From: Oikopleura dioica
Lineage: Eukaryota; Chordata; Appendicularia; Copelata; Oikopleuridae
Reading direction: 5' to 3'
Length of the DNA stretch: 64,000 nucleotides
Assembly (NCBI GenBank): GCA_907165135.1
Contig: OU015568.1
Location: 8,564,501 to 8,628,500, forward strand
Position numbers and translations under genes: made by a program. Of the stretch, positions 23,099 to 35,540 are shown one piece after another; positions within the stretch are counted from its first letter, which is position 1; each line of letters opens with the position of its first letter. Under the pieces are notes generated by a model that was given only the letters and a program-made list of their open reading frames with translations, had not been told where the DNA came from and made no database searches.

Positions 23099-26000
23099 CT
23101 ACTTGAGCCAGGAGGGATACGGTAGCTCATGTTTTGTAAGCAATTCTTTCAGATTTAAATTCAGAGGCGCATAGAACTCATCAATTGCTTTCCGACAGTC
23201 TTCTGGCATATCTGGATATTTCCGACCCTCAAACGGCGTTAAAATTCTTACAGAACTTGAAAAGAGCTTGATTACCTTTGATATACCCAAGCAGTGCGTC
23301 TTTTCGCCCTCCAGAGGACAGAAGAACCCCTTTTGTTCATCAAACGCAATTAGCTTCGAGTAATCTACAAAAGTAGGAGTCCCTATATCATGCTGGAAGT
23401 CGTTCATCGCCGAGATGGGATCGCTTTTTAATTTGTCGCCATCGACAATTACAACATTTGATTCGAAAGCTGATATCCATTTTGAAAGGTGCTTTGCGTA
23501 GTTACCAGGGGCAAGGCAGCGCTAGAATCATCATTTTAGAAATGGAAGTTATGTGGACTTTCAGCCAATAAGAGCCTGATCGAATAATAAAACAGCATGT
23601 TTAGCCTGAGCTAATCAAAGATCCTTATAACGAGAATCAGCCCACAAATTCAGAAGATTTTTTCTCTTACATTTTGAAGATCTAACAGTTGCGAATCATC
23701 TCCTTCCTTCGCATTGAGAACTTCCATGAAGCTGTATTTCATCGCTGCGGGAATATTATGCGCTCTTTGGTGAAAGTACCAGCTGTAGGCGCGAGCACCG
23801 GGCTCTAAAAGAACCGAAACTATCTTCACCGTTGGCAAGAGAGCTTTAATTCTTGGAATCGTCGGGCTTGAAGTGAAATATGTGGCTGATTTTTCGAAGA
23901 TCATCGTTTTTTCTTCTTTTGGTCTGTCAGGAAAGAGATCTAAGTACCAATTGAGCCCGTTTTTGTAATTCTGGCTAGAGAAGAATTGAAGTTCTTCGTA
24001 AGTCGTTGGAGAATCAAAAGAAGAAAGAACGGTGGGATGATGCTTGAGGAAGTTCATCAACGCTGTAGTACCAGTTTTCTGAGGGCCAACGATGACGAAG
24101 TCAGGAAGATTCTTGCACTTGTCTTTTCTCCCTTCGGGAAGAATTTCCAAGTGTCGTTTGTCATTACAAGGGTTTGTCCAAGTTGGCGTTTCGGCCTCGT
24201 TCGGGTTGTTTTTGAAATATTTGTCAGCAAGTTGCTGGGTGGGCAATTGAACAAGCCGCAGATTGGTCATTTTGAACAGGAACTCGAACGCATTTCCAAA
24301 AGTATAAAGCGACAGACGATCCCCTCCGTAGTTTTGAACGTGTGTCATGAAGATGTTCATTTCATTGAGGAGCAGTTGCGAGAAAAGCTCGCCTCCATGG
24401 ATGGAGGATTCGAGCGTTTGTGGTCCGTTGGGGAACTTTTTGTAGTACTGAGTGTGCGTGTAGAGGCGGCAGGTTTGACGAGGGAGGACTTGGAGGCCTA
24501 TTTTTGGGATAAAGAAAAACGATAACAAGGTAAAATATATCATTGTTAAATTTGTCTGTCTTCATGAAAAATTAAAAAAGGTTAAAAATAGAGTAAAAAG
24601 ATGACTACGATCCTATGTCATTAAATGACAGTCATTTGTTATAAAATAATGCGTTTGTTAATCCCATTCCTTGATGAAGAAAACCTCTTCTTTTGGTAGC
24701 TGGGTACAGATGAGGATATTCCTCTGTCGAAGTTATCTTCACTCCCCAGACTTCTCTCCAGCAGTGATACAGCGGTTCATGAACAGGGTAAACGCCAGCA
24801 TGATGAGGCGCGACAGCATATCCAGTTTCGAATGGAAGTTGATTTTTGACGCCGAATTTCTTTGAAAGAAATGAGAGAAGATGGACAAGGGTTAAAAATT
24901 ACCTTGTTGTCAGCCATGTATCGGCATAAGCTATCGTCGTCTTCGAACATGATCGATTTCATATGACTGAACATATGGCCGAACCAGCGGAAATGATCTT
25001 AAATTCCATGGATTTTGAATTGAAAAGCTCGTCTTTCTACCTCGTTTTTCAAGAATATACGCATCTCCCGCGTCTTCCGTATCATTTCCTCTGTTGAAAA
25101 ATTTGCCCGAAAATCCGACGACGAAATGGAAACCAGGAATTTGTTCTTTCCACTTGTCCGTAAAAGCGATCATAGCATCCACGTCGGAAACACCTATTCT
25201 CGTTCCGGGTTCCCCGACAAAGATATCATCGATGTCGATCTGGATATTCTTCTCCAGCGGTTTCTGAAGTATCCCCTTCGACGTGTAATAGATGCTATCG
25301 AGGAGGAGCATTTGATTGACGAAGAACTCGGCTCCCATGCCGAAGATGATCGTTTCAGGATCAGATTGCTACGGTTCATTATTGATTATTCGTTCGTGTA
25401 GAAATGTTTTACCTTCTGGCAAATATGCGCGACACCGGTACTCCATTTATCACCAGTTATTTTCTGCGTCACTTTTTCATGCAAAACTCCTTCTTCAACT
25501 TCAATGTGGAAAGTTCCTTTATGAAAGGTGAGAAGAAAATGATCTTTGTGCGACTTGGTGATGCGCAGCAGGCTGGAATCATGGAGAAGAAAGGGCGTTT
25601 CTCCGATTTCCTCAGAGAAGGTGGTGGTCACGTGGGGAATTGAAGATAGGGGCTCGTCGGTTTTATTGGCGATGATAATCTTTCCGATGGAATGTTTCAA
25701 CTAAAATGAGAATATTTTTCCGAGTAATTATTAGAATGAAAAAGTACCTGATAGGATTGAAGAGCGGCATAGAATGATTCGTACTTGGAGATTTCATTAT
25801 GATCTTGAAAGGAACAGAAGATAACGGAAGCAAACTGGGGCAAATCGTGTTCGAAAAGAGTCGTCTGAAATTATAATCGAAAGTTTTAACATCTAAAAGA
25901 CGAAAAGTTTTAAAATCATTTTCGTGAAATTTACCTCATCGAATTTGGAAACTTGAATAAACTCGAATTTCACGGTCTCGATAAAACTCCTTATTTTGTC

Positions 26001-26301
26001 GCATCTGGATCTGTTCGTCGACAGTAATCTAGTAAAACACTCGGTTGATAGTTTAAAATTGATAATTGATAACTTACAGAACTTTGCGTTTTAATTTTTC
26101 TGAGCTTTTGAACACTTGTGGACATTGGCGCAATAAATGGGCATACGGCTGAATCGACGGGTAGTTTTGTGAACTCGCATTATTTTCGTTGAAGAATTGT
26201 TGATTGAGATGGACTAAGAAGAGGACGCTAACGGATATCAGAATAAAGAGACTGCGGCGGAGGGTGGCTACTCGACGGAGTTTGCGGAATATGGCGTTCA
26301 T
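23099..26301 (-). CDS. NDST: Heparan sulfate N-deacetylase/N-sulfotransferase
   Basis: This Golgi type II membrane enzyme removes acetyl groups from GlcNAc in heparan sulfate and N-sulfates the freed amine using PAPS. Ten exons (26301-26078, 26028-25935, 25864-25748, 25700-25413, 25368-25041, 24997-24903, 24859-24670, 24497-23671, 23521-23276, 23227-23099) give 845 aa. Visible are an N-terminal anchor ([16 protein letters not shown]), the deacetylase-region motifs [16 protein letters not shown] and [16 protein letters not shown], and the sulfotransferase domain with the 5'-phosphosulfate loop [10 protein letters not shown] (Lys about 586) and the 3'-phosphate motif [12 protein letters not shown]. 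The C-terminus is GRKYPDM...YPSWLK. Intron 7 (24669-24498) has a GA..AG border: CATCAAG|GAATGG joins to ATAG|GCCTCC, restoring [11 protein letters not shown]. The other introns are canonical. Confidence 0.95.
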
Positions 26302-26395
26302 TCTCTCTTTTAATTCTCATTACTACGCCTGATGATAGATTACCATTCTAAAAATAGAACACGAATCATTTTTGGGATATTTAAATACATATTTT

Positions 26396-27202
26396 TCATG
26401 AAAATTGAGTGTTAGGATCGTCAGCTTTTCTATGCGATCTTTCGTGCCCAAGAAAGCTATAAAACACAGAACTTTTGCGCACAAAGTTTCTCTTCTCCAA
26501 ATAATCAAACAGAGGAACATTTGTTGGGATTGAAACGCTTCTATTGAGCGCCAGGTTGTGAGGAATGTGGACGACTAAATGCTTCGACTTTAGCTGTTCG
26601 ACGATCAGTTCGGCTTGGCGAGCGCGGGAGGCGTTTTCTTTCGTCGTTTTTTCAAAAAATGAAGTTTTGAGTTGTTGAATGCCAAATTTGTGCACGCAGG
26701 GGAGATCAAAAGAGATCGACTAAAAATCGATTTAATTGGCTGCAAACGAGCAACTGGTCATAAACTTTCGACTTGCAAAAATTTTAAGCAGTAGTGGACA
26801 TTGTCCACTGGACAAAGGAGTTACCTTTATTCTACCTCCAATTCCCTGATCGACATTGTCAAGTCCCGGTTCAAAGTCAATTTTGGACGCTTCTTTGACC
26901 GTGACAAACAATCTTCTTGGCGCCCACATTTTCCATTTGTCGCTATCCGCTAGAATCATTACCATTTCATCCTTCTCCTCGTTATAGCTGATCGAGTAGC
27001 ACATGAAAGTCGGGTAGCTCAAGTGCTGAAGCATTTTGACAAAATAGTGATGGCAGCCAGCCCAGAACGTCGTTCCAATAATTGCGGCAGTATTTACAAG
27101 AGTAAAGAAGGAATACCGAAGAGTGTGGCCTTCTGCACCACTTGGAGACGAAGCAAGATATGTTGAGAAATCGTCGATTATCAGGTCGAAATTGCCGCTC
27201 AT
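26396..27202 (-). CDS. Unknown protein with one hydrophobic segment
   Basis: Exons 27202-26825 and 26719-26396 (canonical intron of 105 nt) give 233 aa. I do not recognise it. A hydrophobic stretch lies near residues 30-50 (FFTLVNTAAIIGTTFWAG), preceded by a short acidic N-terminus. A mixed domain containing YNEEKDEMVMILAD and KWKMWAPRRLF follows, then a basic C-terminal half. This could be a small membrane protein, for example of mitochondria or ER, but nothing visible decides. It ends 94 nt before the NDST start on the same strand. Confidence 0.7.
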
Positions 27203-27530
27203 ATAGGAATATAGTAAGGCTTAAAAATACGTATGAGAATGTGAAAAGTTCACATGTTTGTGTAACTTTATTATTGTTATTAATGATTAAAAGATGAAGA
27301 GTCTACAATTATAACCTTTTTGAAGATTAATTCTGAAAGAAGAATGTAATAAAAACGCGTTTACGATTTAATTTTTTAAATTCTGAATAATTATACATGC
27401 GAATTAGAGCTACTCAAGCATAATTCCTTCAAAGATTATTCCTCAAGAGAATCGTTTCTCGCATAAATTATCACCTACAAGTGTATTTTTTTCAAGAATT
27501 AAAGTTCCCAAGGGTTTATCAGAAGAGATC
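27203..27530. other. Short intergenic stretch
   Basis: AT-rich sequence between two minus-strand genes; no motif beyond AATAAA-like sequences was recognised. Confidence 0.4.
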
Positions 27531-28079
27531 TTAAAATTCTCCTTTACCTAAATCGGCGAAGCAAATCAGCGGCACCATTTTGGCGAAAAGCGGCGCCGCT
27601 GGTTTCGGCATTGCCAAGCCGAGAATCAAGTTGAAGCCCTCGAAGCTTCTGTGTCTATACGATAACTGCGTCTTATCCATTATCTCCGATAATTTCATGT
27701 GTCTGAGCTCCTCTTTCGACTTCGAATCAACAAAGATGCGTTTTTCCTCCTTATCGCGTTTCTTCAAATTATATTCTTTTCGCTTCTCCGGATCGTTAAG
27801 AATCTTGTAAGCTTCATTGATCTTCAAGAACAGTTCTTCATCTCCTCCTCTGTCTGGATGGTGGATTTTAACAAGATGGCGGTATTGCCTCTTGATTTCT
27901 TCTGACGTTGCGAATCGCGGAACATCCAGGATTTTGTACAAATTTTCTTCTTGCTTCAGCTTTTTCTTCAATCTTTTCCCCTCTTCATCGACTTCAGGGT
28001 TGTTCAAAAACGACCGCGAGGAAATTTGAGGCCCAATTCTAGCACGAGCGATTTTTCTTATCCTCAAGAGCCGATTCAT
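27531..28079 (-). CDS. J-domain (DnaJ/Hsp40) co-chaperone, probably mitochondrial
   Basis: A single exon encodes 182 aa. The J domain lies at about residues 45-110 (NLYKILDVPRFATSEEIKRQ, then the catalytic HPD in KIHHPDRGGDEE, then FLKINEAYKILNDPEKRKEY). J proteins stimulate ATP hydrolysis by Hsp70 through HPD. The N-terminus (MNRLLRIRKIARARIGPQIS) is basic and lacks acidic residues, as in a mitochondrial presequence. There is no Gly/Phe-rich region, zinc finger or C-terminal substrate domain, so it is a class C type J protein. A hydrophobic patch near the end (FNLILGLAMP, APLFAKMVPLICF) is of unknown role. The exact orthologue is not assigned. Confidence 0.85.
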   Translation of the reverse strand: MNRLLRIRKIARARIGPQISSRSFLNNPEVDEEGKRLKKKLKQEENLYKILDVPRFATSEEIKRQYRHLVKIHHPDRGGDEELFLKINEAYKILNDPEKRKEYNLKKRDKEEKRIFVDSKSKEELRHMKLSEIMDKTQLSYRHRSFEGFNLILGLAMPKPAAPLFAKMVPLICFADLGKGEF

Positions 28080-28997
28080 TTATTATCTGATGGATTTTAT
28101 TTATTATATGATTATTTTATACATTTTTTTTGTTCAAAGCTTCAGGAAAAATGGTTGGTTTTCAGAAAAGAAAGATTTGGATTTCGCACCAAAATTAGTT
28201 CAGAAATTAAGTTTCAGAAATACAAAATGGAATTGCAACCGGTAGTCAGAAAATTAGGGTTTCAAGGCATTTAACAAAAACTGGAACTGAAGTAAAGAGC
28301 TCTTTATTGACAATTATGGAATGATCGTAAATCAAGAACTGACGGACGCGAAGGGAAACCCAAGTGCGTTTGCAAACGCACCTTGCTCTTCAAGTAAAGA
28401 GTGATTTCTCAAATCTTGAGTGTAAATCTTTCACTCTCTTTTCGTCTTTAGCTTCACAGCAATTTTTTTCATAACAACATTTGTCATAAAATATCAAAGT
28501 AGTAACTTTGCGACTACTTCAAGTCGTCCTGAAAATTTTCAACTTAACATCGACAGTGAGGGTCCTGAATTGGATATAAAACTTCAGAATCGAAAGCCCG
28601 GATTGTCGATTTTAGATTTTTTTAACGTCGATGCCAACTCGAAAATCTTCAGGACAGCAACTGGTACACAAAATAGTCCTGCAAAGGATTAAAGTTCGTA
28701 TTTATGGGTTAATATCTTTAGCGAGTCGTTTTCCTTGTTCATTCTCCTGCGATAGGTTAACAAAAAGAGGTCAAAGAAGAAGGTACACATGGAATAAAAC
28801 AATTGATAGGTTGAACGTTTGTATTTTTGAGTTTTGTTTTTGCTTTTTGGGTTCGTTTTTTGGGTCAGTGTTGCGCGATGATAGGCTGGTGTTTTTTCAA
28901 AGGGATTGAAAAGTGGTAGTTGAGTAATTGAGCCAGGTAGAAATATAAATACAATATTTGACAGAATAAATTAAATTGACACTAGAATATATCCTTC
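28080..28997. other. Gene-free stretch with palindromes
   Basis: No exon is supported. It contains the perfect 18-bp palindrome GTGCGTTTGCAAACGCAC at 28364-28381. It also contains an imperfect inverted repeat of about 29 nt (28529-28557 against 28628-28656; arms begin GTCCTGAAAATTTTC and end GAAAATCTTCAGGAC). It separates the J-protein gene from the FRS2-like gene. Confidence 0.5.
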
Positions 28998-31402
28998 TCA
29001 GTTCTTTTGAGGGAGGAGAGCGGAGCGTGAGCGCGTTGAATCCACACGCGTTATCGATTGACTACGGTGGAGTTCTTCCGTTTTCTGGAAGTCGACGGGG
29101 GTGTACTGGACGGTGGCGCTCGGCGTTTTCGGTGTCCGAGGCGTTGAGTTTGAGGATGACATAGAATTGTGCTCCACGGTCACGTAATTCATCGAAGAGC
29201 CTTCTGGTCGCGTTAATGCGTCCATGGGAGGAAAGATAAAACGCTAAAATAGATTGTTAGGGTATTGAAATACAGGTAGTCTTTGTTGTACTACTTAAAA
29301 CTAGAAGTACAGACTCTGTACTACAGAGTAGTAATTGTTGTATTTTAGTAGTACCTTGCAAGATTGGGGAGGAGCAGTGAAGGAACTAATGCCAGGCGTT
29401 CTTGGTGCTGTGAACTCATCGGGCTGGTTGGGCTGAACGTAAATCGGATCACTCGAGTTGTGTTGTTTGAATCTCTGAAGTTTGTGGTTAAGATCTAATG
29501 CCACTTGATCTCCATGCTTAATCCGCGACCATGGGAAAACGCCAGGGTGAACTCGACTACACAACTTGAAGCGCGTGTTGTTTCATTTGACAGCGCGGTA
29601 CACAACGCTCTGTATGCTTTGAGCTTTCGCCTAGACACGCTTGTCAACTTTGCGAAAGGGTAAAGTGCAGAATTATGAGTAGGCATTGATTTTCACTATC
29701 GCAAAAACGGTAAAATCAAGAAAACCAAAGTCATGACAAAACATGTCGATTTCTTGTCAAGAATCTTGGAAGGGCATTTTTTATGAAATCTTCGAATAAA
29801 AACGTTTAAGAATTGAACAGAATGGGTCAGTATATTTGTTCCGAAAATAGTAAAATTCCTGCTTTCAAAAGAAACAAATTATATTTGAAGTTTAGGAGCT
29901 TCAATGTGTACTGTAAATTCTACGACTTGTAGATCGAGTTTTTAGCTGGTTTACGATGGTCAAGGCTCGAGTTAATAAATGGAGTTGAGTTTGATTATAT
30001 TTTACCATGTGATGATTTGGATTTGGCGTTGAAACATTGGAAGGCATTAGCAGTGGCTCACAATCGGAGCGAGCCGATAACTGATTCAGCAAGCCAGATG
30101 ATCGGGTTGAAAGCGATGTGCGCGAGGTTACAGTGTCTCGGTCTGTATTGCCTCCGGAACCGCAGAAAAACTGAAAATCGCGCGTAAATCAACTACTCGC
30201 GTGATATTCAGCTGTTAATTGAAATGATTTTTTTTTCTTTTTAAGCGAAATTAGTTGTTAGCGAGAATTCAATAAAACATTTGTTAGCAAAATTTTTATA
30301 AATTTTGTCTGTAATAAAAGAGCACTCAAATACTCACCGAACCACTGCCAAAACGCATTTGAGGAGGCATCCCAGGCCAGTTGGGCTCAAAGGTGCTCGG
30401 CGGACTCGTCTTTGGCGGTGCCATGCGGCGCTTTTGAAGTTCTGCCCGTGTCAGCGGCGGCTGGTCAAGGACGAATTTTCCACTCGCCTGGTCCATGTTA
30501 TTCAGTGGCTGCTCGTCTTCGGCTACTGGTGACAGCGGCATGTTGAATCTGCTGCCACCAAACTTAAGTTCAAAGTTAGTTTGCGGCGGTTCGAAATCAA
30601 GGAAGAGAATCATTAGAGAACGTGGTTGTAGTTCTCTGGCACATAGAAGAACTAAATAAATTGATAGAAAGAAAACGTACCGATGAGTTATTCCTTGGAG
30701 TTTGAGGAGGAACAACTGGTTGCTCTGTATTCACATAATTATTATCTCCAGGCGGCGGTTGACTACTCGTCCCCAACGATCCCGGCTGAAAGTGAGGCAA
30801 AGCAAGGGGGTCGACCATCTGCGGCGTACTATGAGTATGAATCGACCCGTTCAAATGAAAACTGCTCGGCTGGCTTGTATTGTGACCGGGAGTTGTCGGA
30901 GTCGGCGTTGAAACGGGAGTGTAACGCAATGTCCCGCGAGAAATTCGCTTACTCGCTTCGCTGATTTTCTTCTGTAGCTGCTCGAAGAGTTTTTCGTGGC
31001 GCTTGCAATAGAAAAGATACTGAACGTCTGGCTCGTTTCGGAACCCTAGAACAGTGGTTAGAAAAGAGTGGTCGAGTTGATACACTACCTTTTACTTCAA
31101 GAAGAATGGCAGGTTGATTGAGTTCTGGAATTCCGTAACGAAGCACATATAGAGAATTGCTATCCGGATATAGCTATATTAAAAATATTATTATATTGCT
31201 AGAGGAAGGATTAAATTACCGAAATAGTTTTCTCCGGCTTTTCTCGTCTTCCTTTGCGCATTATGATTATTTGCTTGTCCGTCAAGCGAAGTATAAATAG
31301 CTGCTTTCTTCGATACTTTTCATCCAGCTGTCGTATTCGATAGACATTATCGCATGTTTCGGCGGAACTGCTACCCGCCGCTGTCGAGGTACATGCTCCC
31401 AT
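28998..31402 (-). CDS. FRS2: FRS2/FRS3-like receptor tyrosine kinase adaptor
   Basis: FRS2 proteins are membrane-anchored docking proteins phosphorylated by FGF and Trk receptors. The N-terminus MGACTST carries an N-myristoylation glycine and a nearby cysteine. A PTB-type domain follows over the first three exons (31402-31220, 31173-31089, 31045-30681), with ATILRLTD-like and YVLRYGI segments and VQYLFYCKRHEKLFEQLQ as the final helix. Later exons (about 30626-30338, 30170-30006, about 29571-29355, 29243-28998) are Pro/Ser/Thr-rich with repeated TPRTP motifs and tyrosine motifs NNYVNTE, DPIYVQP and MNYVTVE that could bind SH2 proteins. The last exon matches the FRS2 tail layout. Exon borders near 30.6 kb and 29.57 kb are not settled; non-canonical donors may be involved there. 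Confidence 0.8.
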
Positions 31403-31538
31403 TCTCTTTCTCGATTCCGATTTCGATGCTCGATCACACTTTTTTTGATAATCTTTCTAAAAAGAAAAAGGTTTTAAAAATGTCTGTTGTATCTTTCCAA
31501 TGTGTGATAGAAGACAAGTAGATGTGGGGGTGAACTTA

Positions 31539-31882
31539 TTAGGAAAATAACTTCGCAAAATCGGCATTTGAGAGGCCGGCCTTTTTGGGCTTTTGGGATT
31601 TCTCTCCGGAATCGGATTTCTCCTCGGACACTGGTTCAGGTGCTGGCTTGGAAGGGACACTAGTAGCTTTCTTTGTTGCTGCTTGAGCGCTACTTTTGAT
31701 ATTTCTCGGCACTGATTTTGGAGGATGAATTATCGCCCTCGCGAGGGTACTCAATAAAGCCATAAAAATGTCATCCCTCTTTGCCTAGATTAAATTTACT
31801 CCTGGGTGTTGCGTAGGCCGTCTTTGAAATATCAATAATCTTCGGTTCGTCCGAAGCTTGTTTGCCACGCTTTGGCGGGTCA
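31539..31882 (-). CDS. SART3: SART3 3'-terminal exons (C-terminal LSm-interaction motif)
   Basis: Two exons, 31882-31802 and 31749-31539, join through a 52-nt GA..AG intron. They encode SDPPKRGKQASDEP, then TLARAIIHPPKS, a Lys/Ser/Pro-rich linker and the end GLSNADFAKLFS. Human SART3 has ISNPPQRK after its second RRM, then LLPRALQRPS, and ends KMSNADFAKLFLRK, so the order and motifs agree. The SNADFAKLF motif of SART3/Prp24 contacts the LSm2-8 ring of U6 snRNP. The rest of SART3 lies upstream on the same strand (38740-35541), about 3.7 kb away. The exon joining the two parts (strand beta-4 of RRM2) was not found, so the gap is either a very long intron or the gene is broken. Confidence 0.7.
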
Positions 31883-34266
31883 CTGTATTTAAGGGTTGAC
31901 CGTGAAATCAGAAAACATATTGATTGAATACATTTGTGTATTTAGAGAAGGGGTGCATCATTTGAGGCATAAAAAACTTGCATTTTACGAAAGTACGAAA
32001 AATCAACCAATCAAAAGCTCTTAAATTGAAAGTCGCCCAATAAGATGAGGGTAAAATAAAACATACTTATTAAAAACAACAACATGCTTACGCTTAGAAC
32101 TAACCTTAAAAAAGTAAAACATGAAAATCTTCTGACAGAAATCTCTTAATCAGTAGGCTTTTGTAGAACACGTCATAGGTGAAAAGCGACAAAATATTTC
32201 CGGTGTTTGAGCGGAATAAGACTCTAGGTGTAAGTTTTTAGTGCGCAAGCGTACAACCCGATTGCTCGTTAGCACATCGTAAAGTTCCGCGCTACTCGCA
32301 TAGCAGCGCGCACGAATAAAGAAAATAAAAGAAGAATTCAAAAGCTTATGCCTATTATTCAATAAACTTGGGTGGTGGTTAATCTGCATCTGCGCTAAAA
32401 TGGATAAATGCTGACATTTGATTTTTTGATAGATATCTTCTACAGATAAAAATCTCAAGGAAGCTCAAAATTTTGGTTAAAATTTTGACAATTTATAGGG
32501 TCGAAAAGAATTAAATTTCAGACGAAAAGAATCTTATGACCAAGAAAATAATGATTCAAGATGAAGTGCCATCCCCTTGAAAACTGAACTACTCAATTCT
32601 ATAAATTTAAAAGTATTTCGAAAATGACTGAAGTCTGACTAGTAAAATTGCAATGGCAATTTCAGAAAAAGAGCAGCCTCAAACCTCTGACACTTCCCAC
32701 GCCCTTTCGTTCGCTAAGTTTAGATCCAGAATAATCCACCGTTCCCAAGTTTCACTCGATTACGGGCGAAAACTATTACCTGTCACCAGATAATCCGGGA
32801 GGAAATATTTTCTCAACGTTAAGACTTATTCAACGCCACTGTGTTTTATGGAAGATGTATTTTACGATCCGAGGGGCGATTTAATAATTTTCCGGCTCTA
32901 ATCTCCCAAAATGAAAAAATAAAATATGCAGTGACGCGCATTTTTTCTCTCTCCTTCGTTTTCTCAAAAATGCCGCAGAATTTGCCAAGGCCATTTGCGT
33001 TTTACAGGCCCCGAAGAAAAAAATGGAATGCGCCGTGGAACCCTTGCGCCGCAAAATTTACTTTTGGGTCGATTTTTACGCACTTGTAAACTTGACATGG
33101 ATTTTTCCAATCGCTACATTTTCGAGGCTTTATGGCGATTTGGGATCATCATAAATGTCGAGCAGGGAAAACACGAGGATTTTATGGTCTGTGAAAGGGT
33201 GGATCGAAATGATAGACCGGAGTTTCAGAAGATAAATTAAGGAGATACCCCCTATTATTAATACTACAGGAATACTTGTATTTAGGGAGTTTTAAAAAGC
33301 TTTTCTCTGAAATAATTTCTCAGGAAGCCAATTCCCTCTCTTTTTTTCTGTCTTCTTTTGATCTCTTATTTTAATTCTAGCTCTGTAAAAAGCTACAGGT
33401 ACTTGAAGACGATTAGATCATCTTGTTTACAGCCGCTTTGGCGTTTTTTGTGGAGCCTGTTTTGAACAAATGCTGGCGGATAATTATGCCAAATATTAAC
33501 CATATATCGCAAATATTGGCGCTTGCTCTCTGGTGACCAAACTAATCGTGTCAGACTAGTACGATGCGGTAAATTCGCGGATGTCCGCCCCCAGCTACCT
33601 GTTTATATAAAACGAAAAAAGGGAAATAAGCTCTTGTTCCAATTAATTCTGAGAATTTGAGTTATGGCAGTCTAGCCGGATGGTATCGCGCAATTGTGTC
33701 CGAAAAAGACAAACAAAAGTGACAAAACCACCATTTAGTAAATAATCTCGTCAAGCCACTGTCAATAGGGCACTTTTTATGCGCTGTTGATAGTAGCCAC
33801 TAAGCGTATAGAAGAAAAAGTGAATACTGTACTCCCTTACAGACGTTCAGACTCTCTTAGACTTCCACGACTTCACTCAATAACGAAAATTGAATCTCTA
33901 CGTAAATGGATTACTCCCCGGAGGCGAGTACTACAGCTCGAACAAGGTGCCAATCGCGATTTTTAAATCTGCTAATCGCTTCCCGCATCCTGCAAAGTCG
34001 CCTCAGCTAAATGAGCCTACACCTTGACTATCTTGTGCCAAAAGTGCGTAAATTCTTAACACAGGGGCTACAATCTTTCCAAGAAGTCCTCTCGAAAAAG
34101 GCAGTCTTGGAATACAAGGCCTCTGTCTCATCGACAATCTTAGGGTTGAGCTTTGCTGAAGGTCTCGTTGATGAACCTAGCGTCAATAAATCTTTTTCCC
34201 CGAATGACGCCATTTCATCAATAAAAAACTGATTTCCAATCAAAAACGCCAAAAACATAAATAACT
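31883..34266. other. 2.4 kb stretch between the two parts of SART3
   Basis: No exon could be supported, although a short SART3 exon should lie somewhere between 31.9 and 35.5 kb. A minus-strand frame near 32220-32330 (CYASSAELYDVLTSNRVVR) is open but unrecognised and may be repeat-derived. Confidence 0.4.
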
Positions 34267-34638
34267 ATCCGATGCATGGCTGTTGATTTCGAGTCCTTTG
34301 GTTTTACCCGGCATTTTTTTCCGGGCAACCCGCAGATTTTTCTACGGGTTACTCGCGCGGAGACCCGTGCGAGTAGATCGAGTAAATGGATAAAGTATAA
34401 TCGCGAGCTACTCGTGAAAATTTCGCCTAGAAAGAAGAAAATTCGCTCGTCTGATTGGCTCGAGAAAAAGGGTTGCGGGTAATCGCGAGCTACTCGGCGG
34501 AATGGAGAAAACAAGTAGCGCGGGTAGCCCGTGAAAAAGACTCTCCGTGCGAGTAACCCGCTGAAAAATCAGTGGGTTGCCCGGAAAAAAATGCCGGGTA
34601 AAACCAAAGGACTCGAAATCAACAGCCATGATCCGATG
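34267..34638. mobile_element. Foldback DNA transposon 3 with 8-bp target duplication
   Basis: The element spans 34275-34630, with terminal inverted repeats starting CATGGCTGTTGATTTCGAG and flanked by ATCCGATG (34267-34274 and 34631-34638). Arms of about 80-110 nt are nearly identical inverted copies and include GGTTTTACCCGGCATTTTTT and GCGGGTTACTCG-like blocks. The centre repeats ATCGCGAGCTACTCG twice (34401-34417 and 34481-34495). There is no coding capacity. The 8-bp duplication fits a hAT-type non-autonomous element. Confidence 0.87.
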
Positions 34639-35540
34639 TTTAAACACAAGGCCCGCACGCTAATACACCCGGAACCTGCCCCCTTCCGCTTCAGCTACTC
34701 GCAGCGGAAATTAAAATCCCCCACATTGTTAGTATCTCCTTGAGCTTGAACAAATCTCATCTTATCGGCTACTGTGTGTATGTTTTCTCTCGATACGGGT
34801 AAAAATATTTGCTAAAAAGAAACGACATGTCTGTTTTTTCGTCTTCAAGGAATTCTGAGCGGTAAGAAAGTAGAAAAAAGTAAGAAAATCGCTGCTCTTT
34901 GATCTACCGCATGTTCACCGTTGTGACACTGATAATCCTCTCTCGGCTCCGTGATCGATGACGATTCATAAAACTCAATTACGAGGTTATAACTAACACG
35001 AATAATTGTCCGGCACGCGAGCCGCCGCGGCGTGGAGAAAAACCCATTACTTTCAGAATTGGCGCAATTAGGCCAGAAACAAGTTTTCGCGTTGAAAAAA
35101 TCTAATGCAGCAGAAAGCGCTCAGAAAAAAATATACGGTCAACCTTGCCTGACAAGAACTTCAATAACGTGTCCAAAAACTTCTTTTTGATGGAGCATCA
35201 AATTTGCTTTCGTCGCTTCGAGAGCTAATAAACAGATGTCAACAGGACTGTATTTTACGGTTTATTAGCTAAGTTAGTTTTGTCGGCAAAATGTTTAATC
35301 AGCCCATAACTCAGCCATTATAAATAATTGTACCTGTTGCAAATTCAACATAGAAAAACGGCTTTCTTCTTCCCTCTCGTGTCTCTGGCAGTCGCGTGTC
35401 TTTTTATCATAGTTGGAAAATTGAAAAACTCGAAATTGAAATAAAGTATTTTGTCCTTGAGGAACAACATTGGTCCTCCCCCGAGGTGGATTTTTATTTA
35501 TACGCCTGTCATTAGGCACAGAGAAGACGTTAATGGACAT
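34639..35540. other. Gene-free stretch after the SART3 main part
   Basis: A minus-strand open frame (35540-35295) follows the SART3 stop at 35541 directly but resembles nothing; otherwise AT-rich sequence. Confidence 0.4.

Noticed and set aside
23986-24525. 179-codon plus-strand open frame
   Set aside because: It is the antisense of the large NDST exon, whose conserved motifs are on the minus strand.
34276-34647. Overlapping open frames on both strands, nearly identical to each other
   Set aside because: They are the two arms of foldback element 3 read in opposite directions, not genes.
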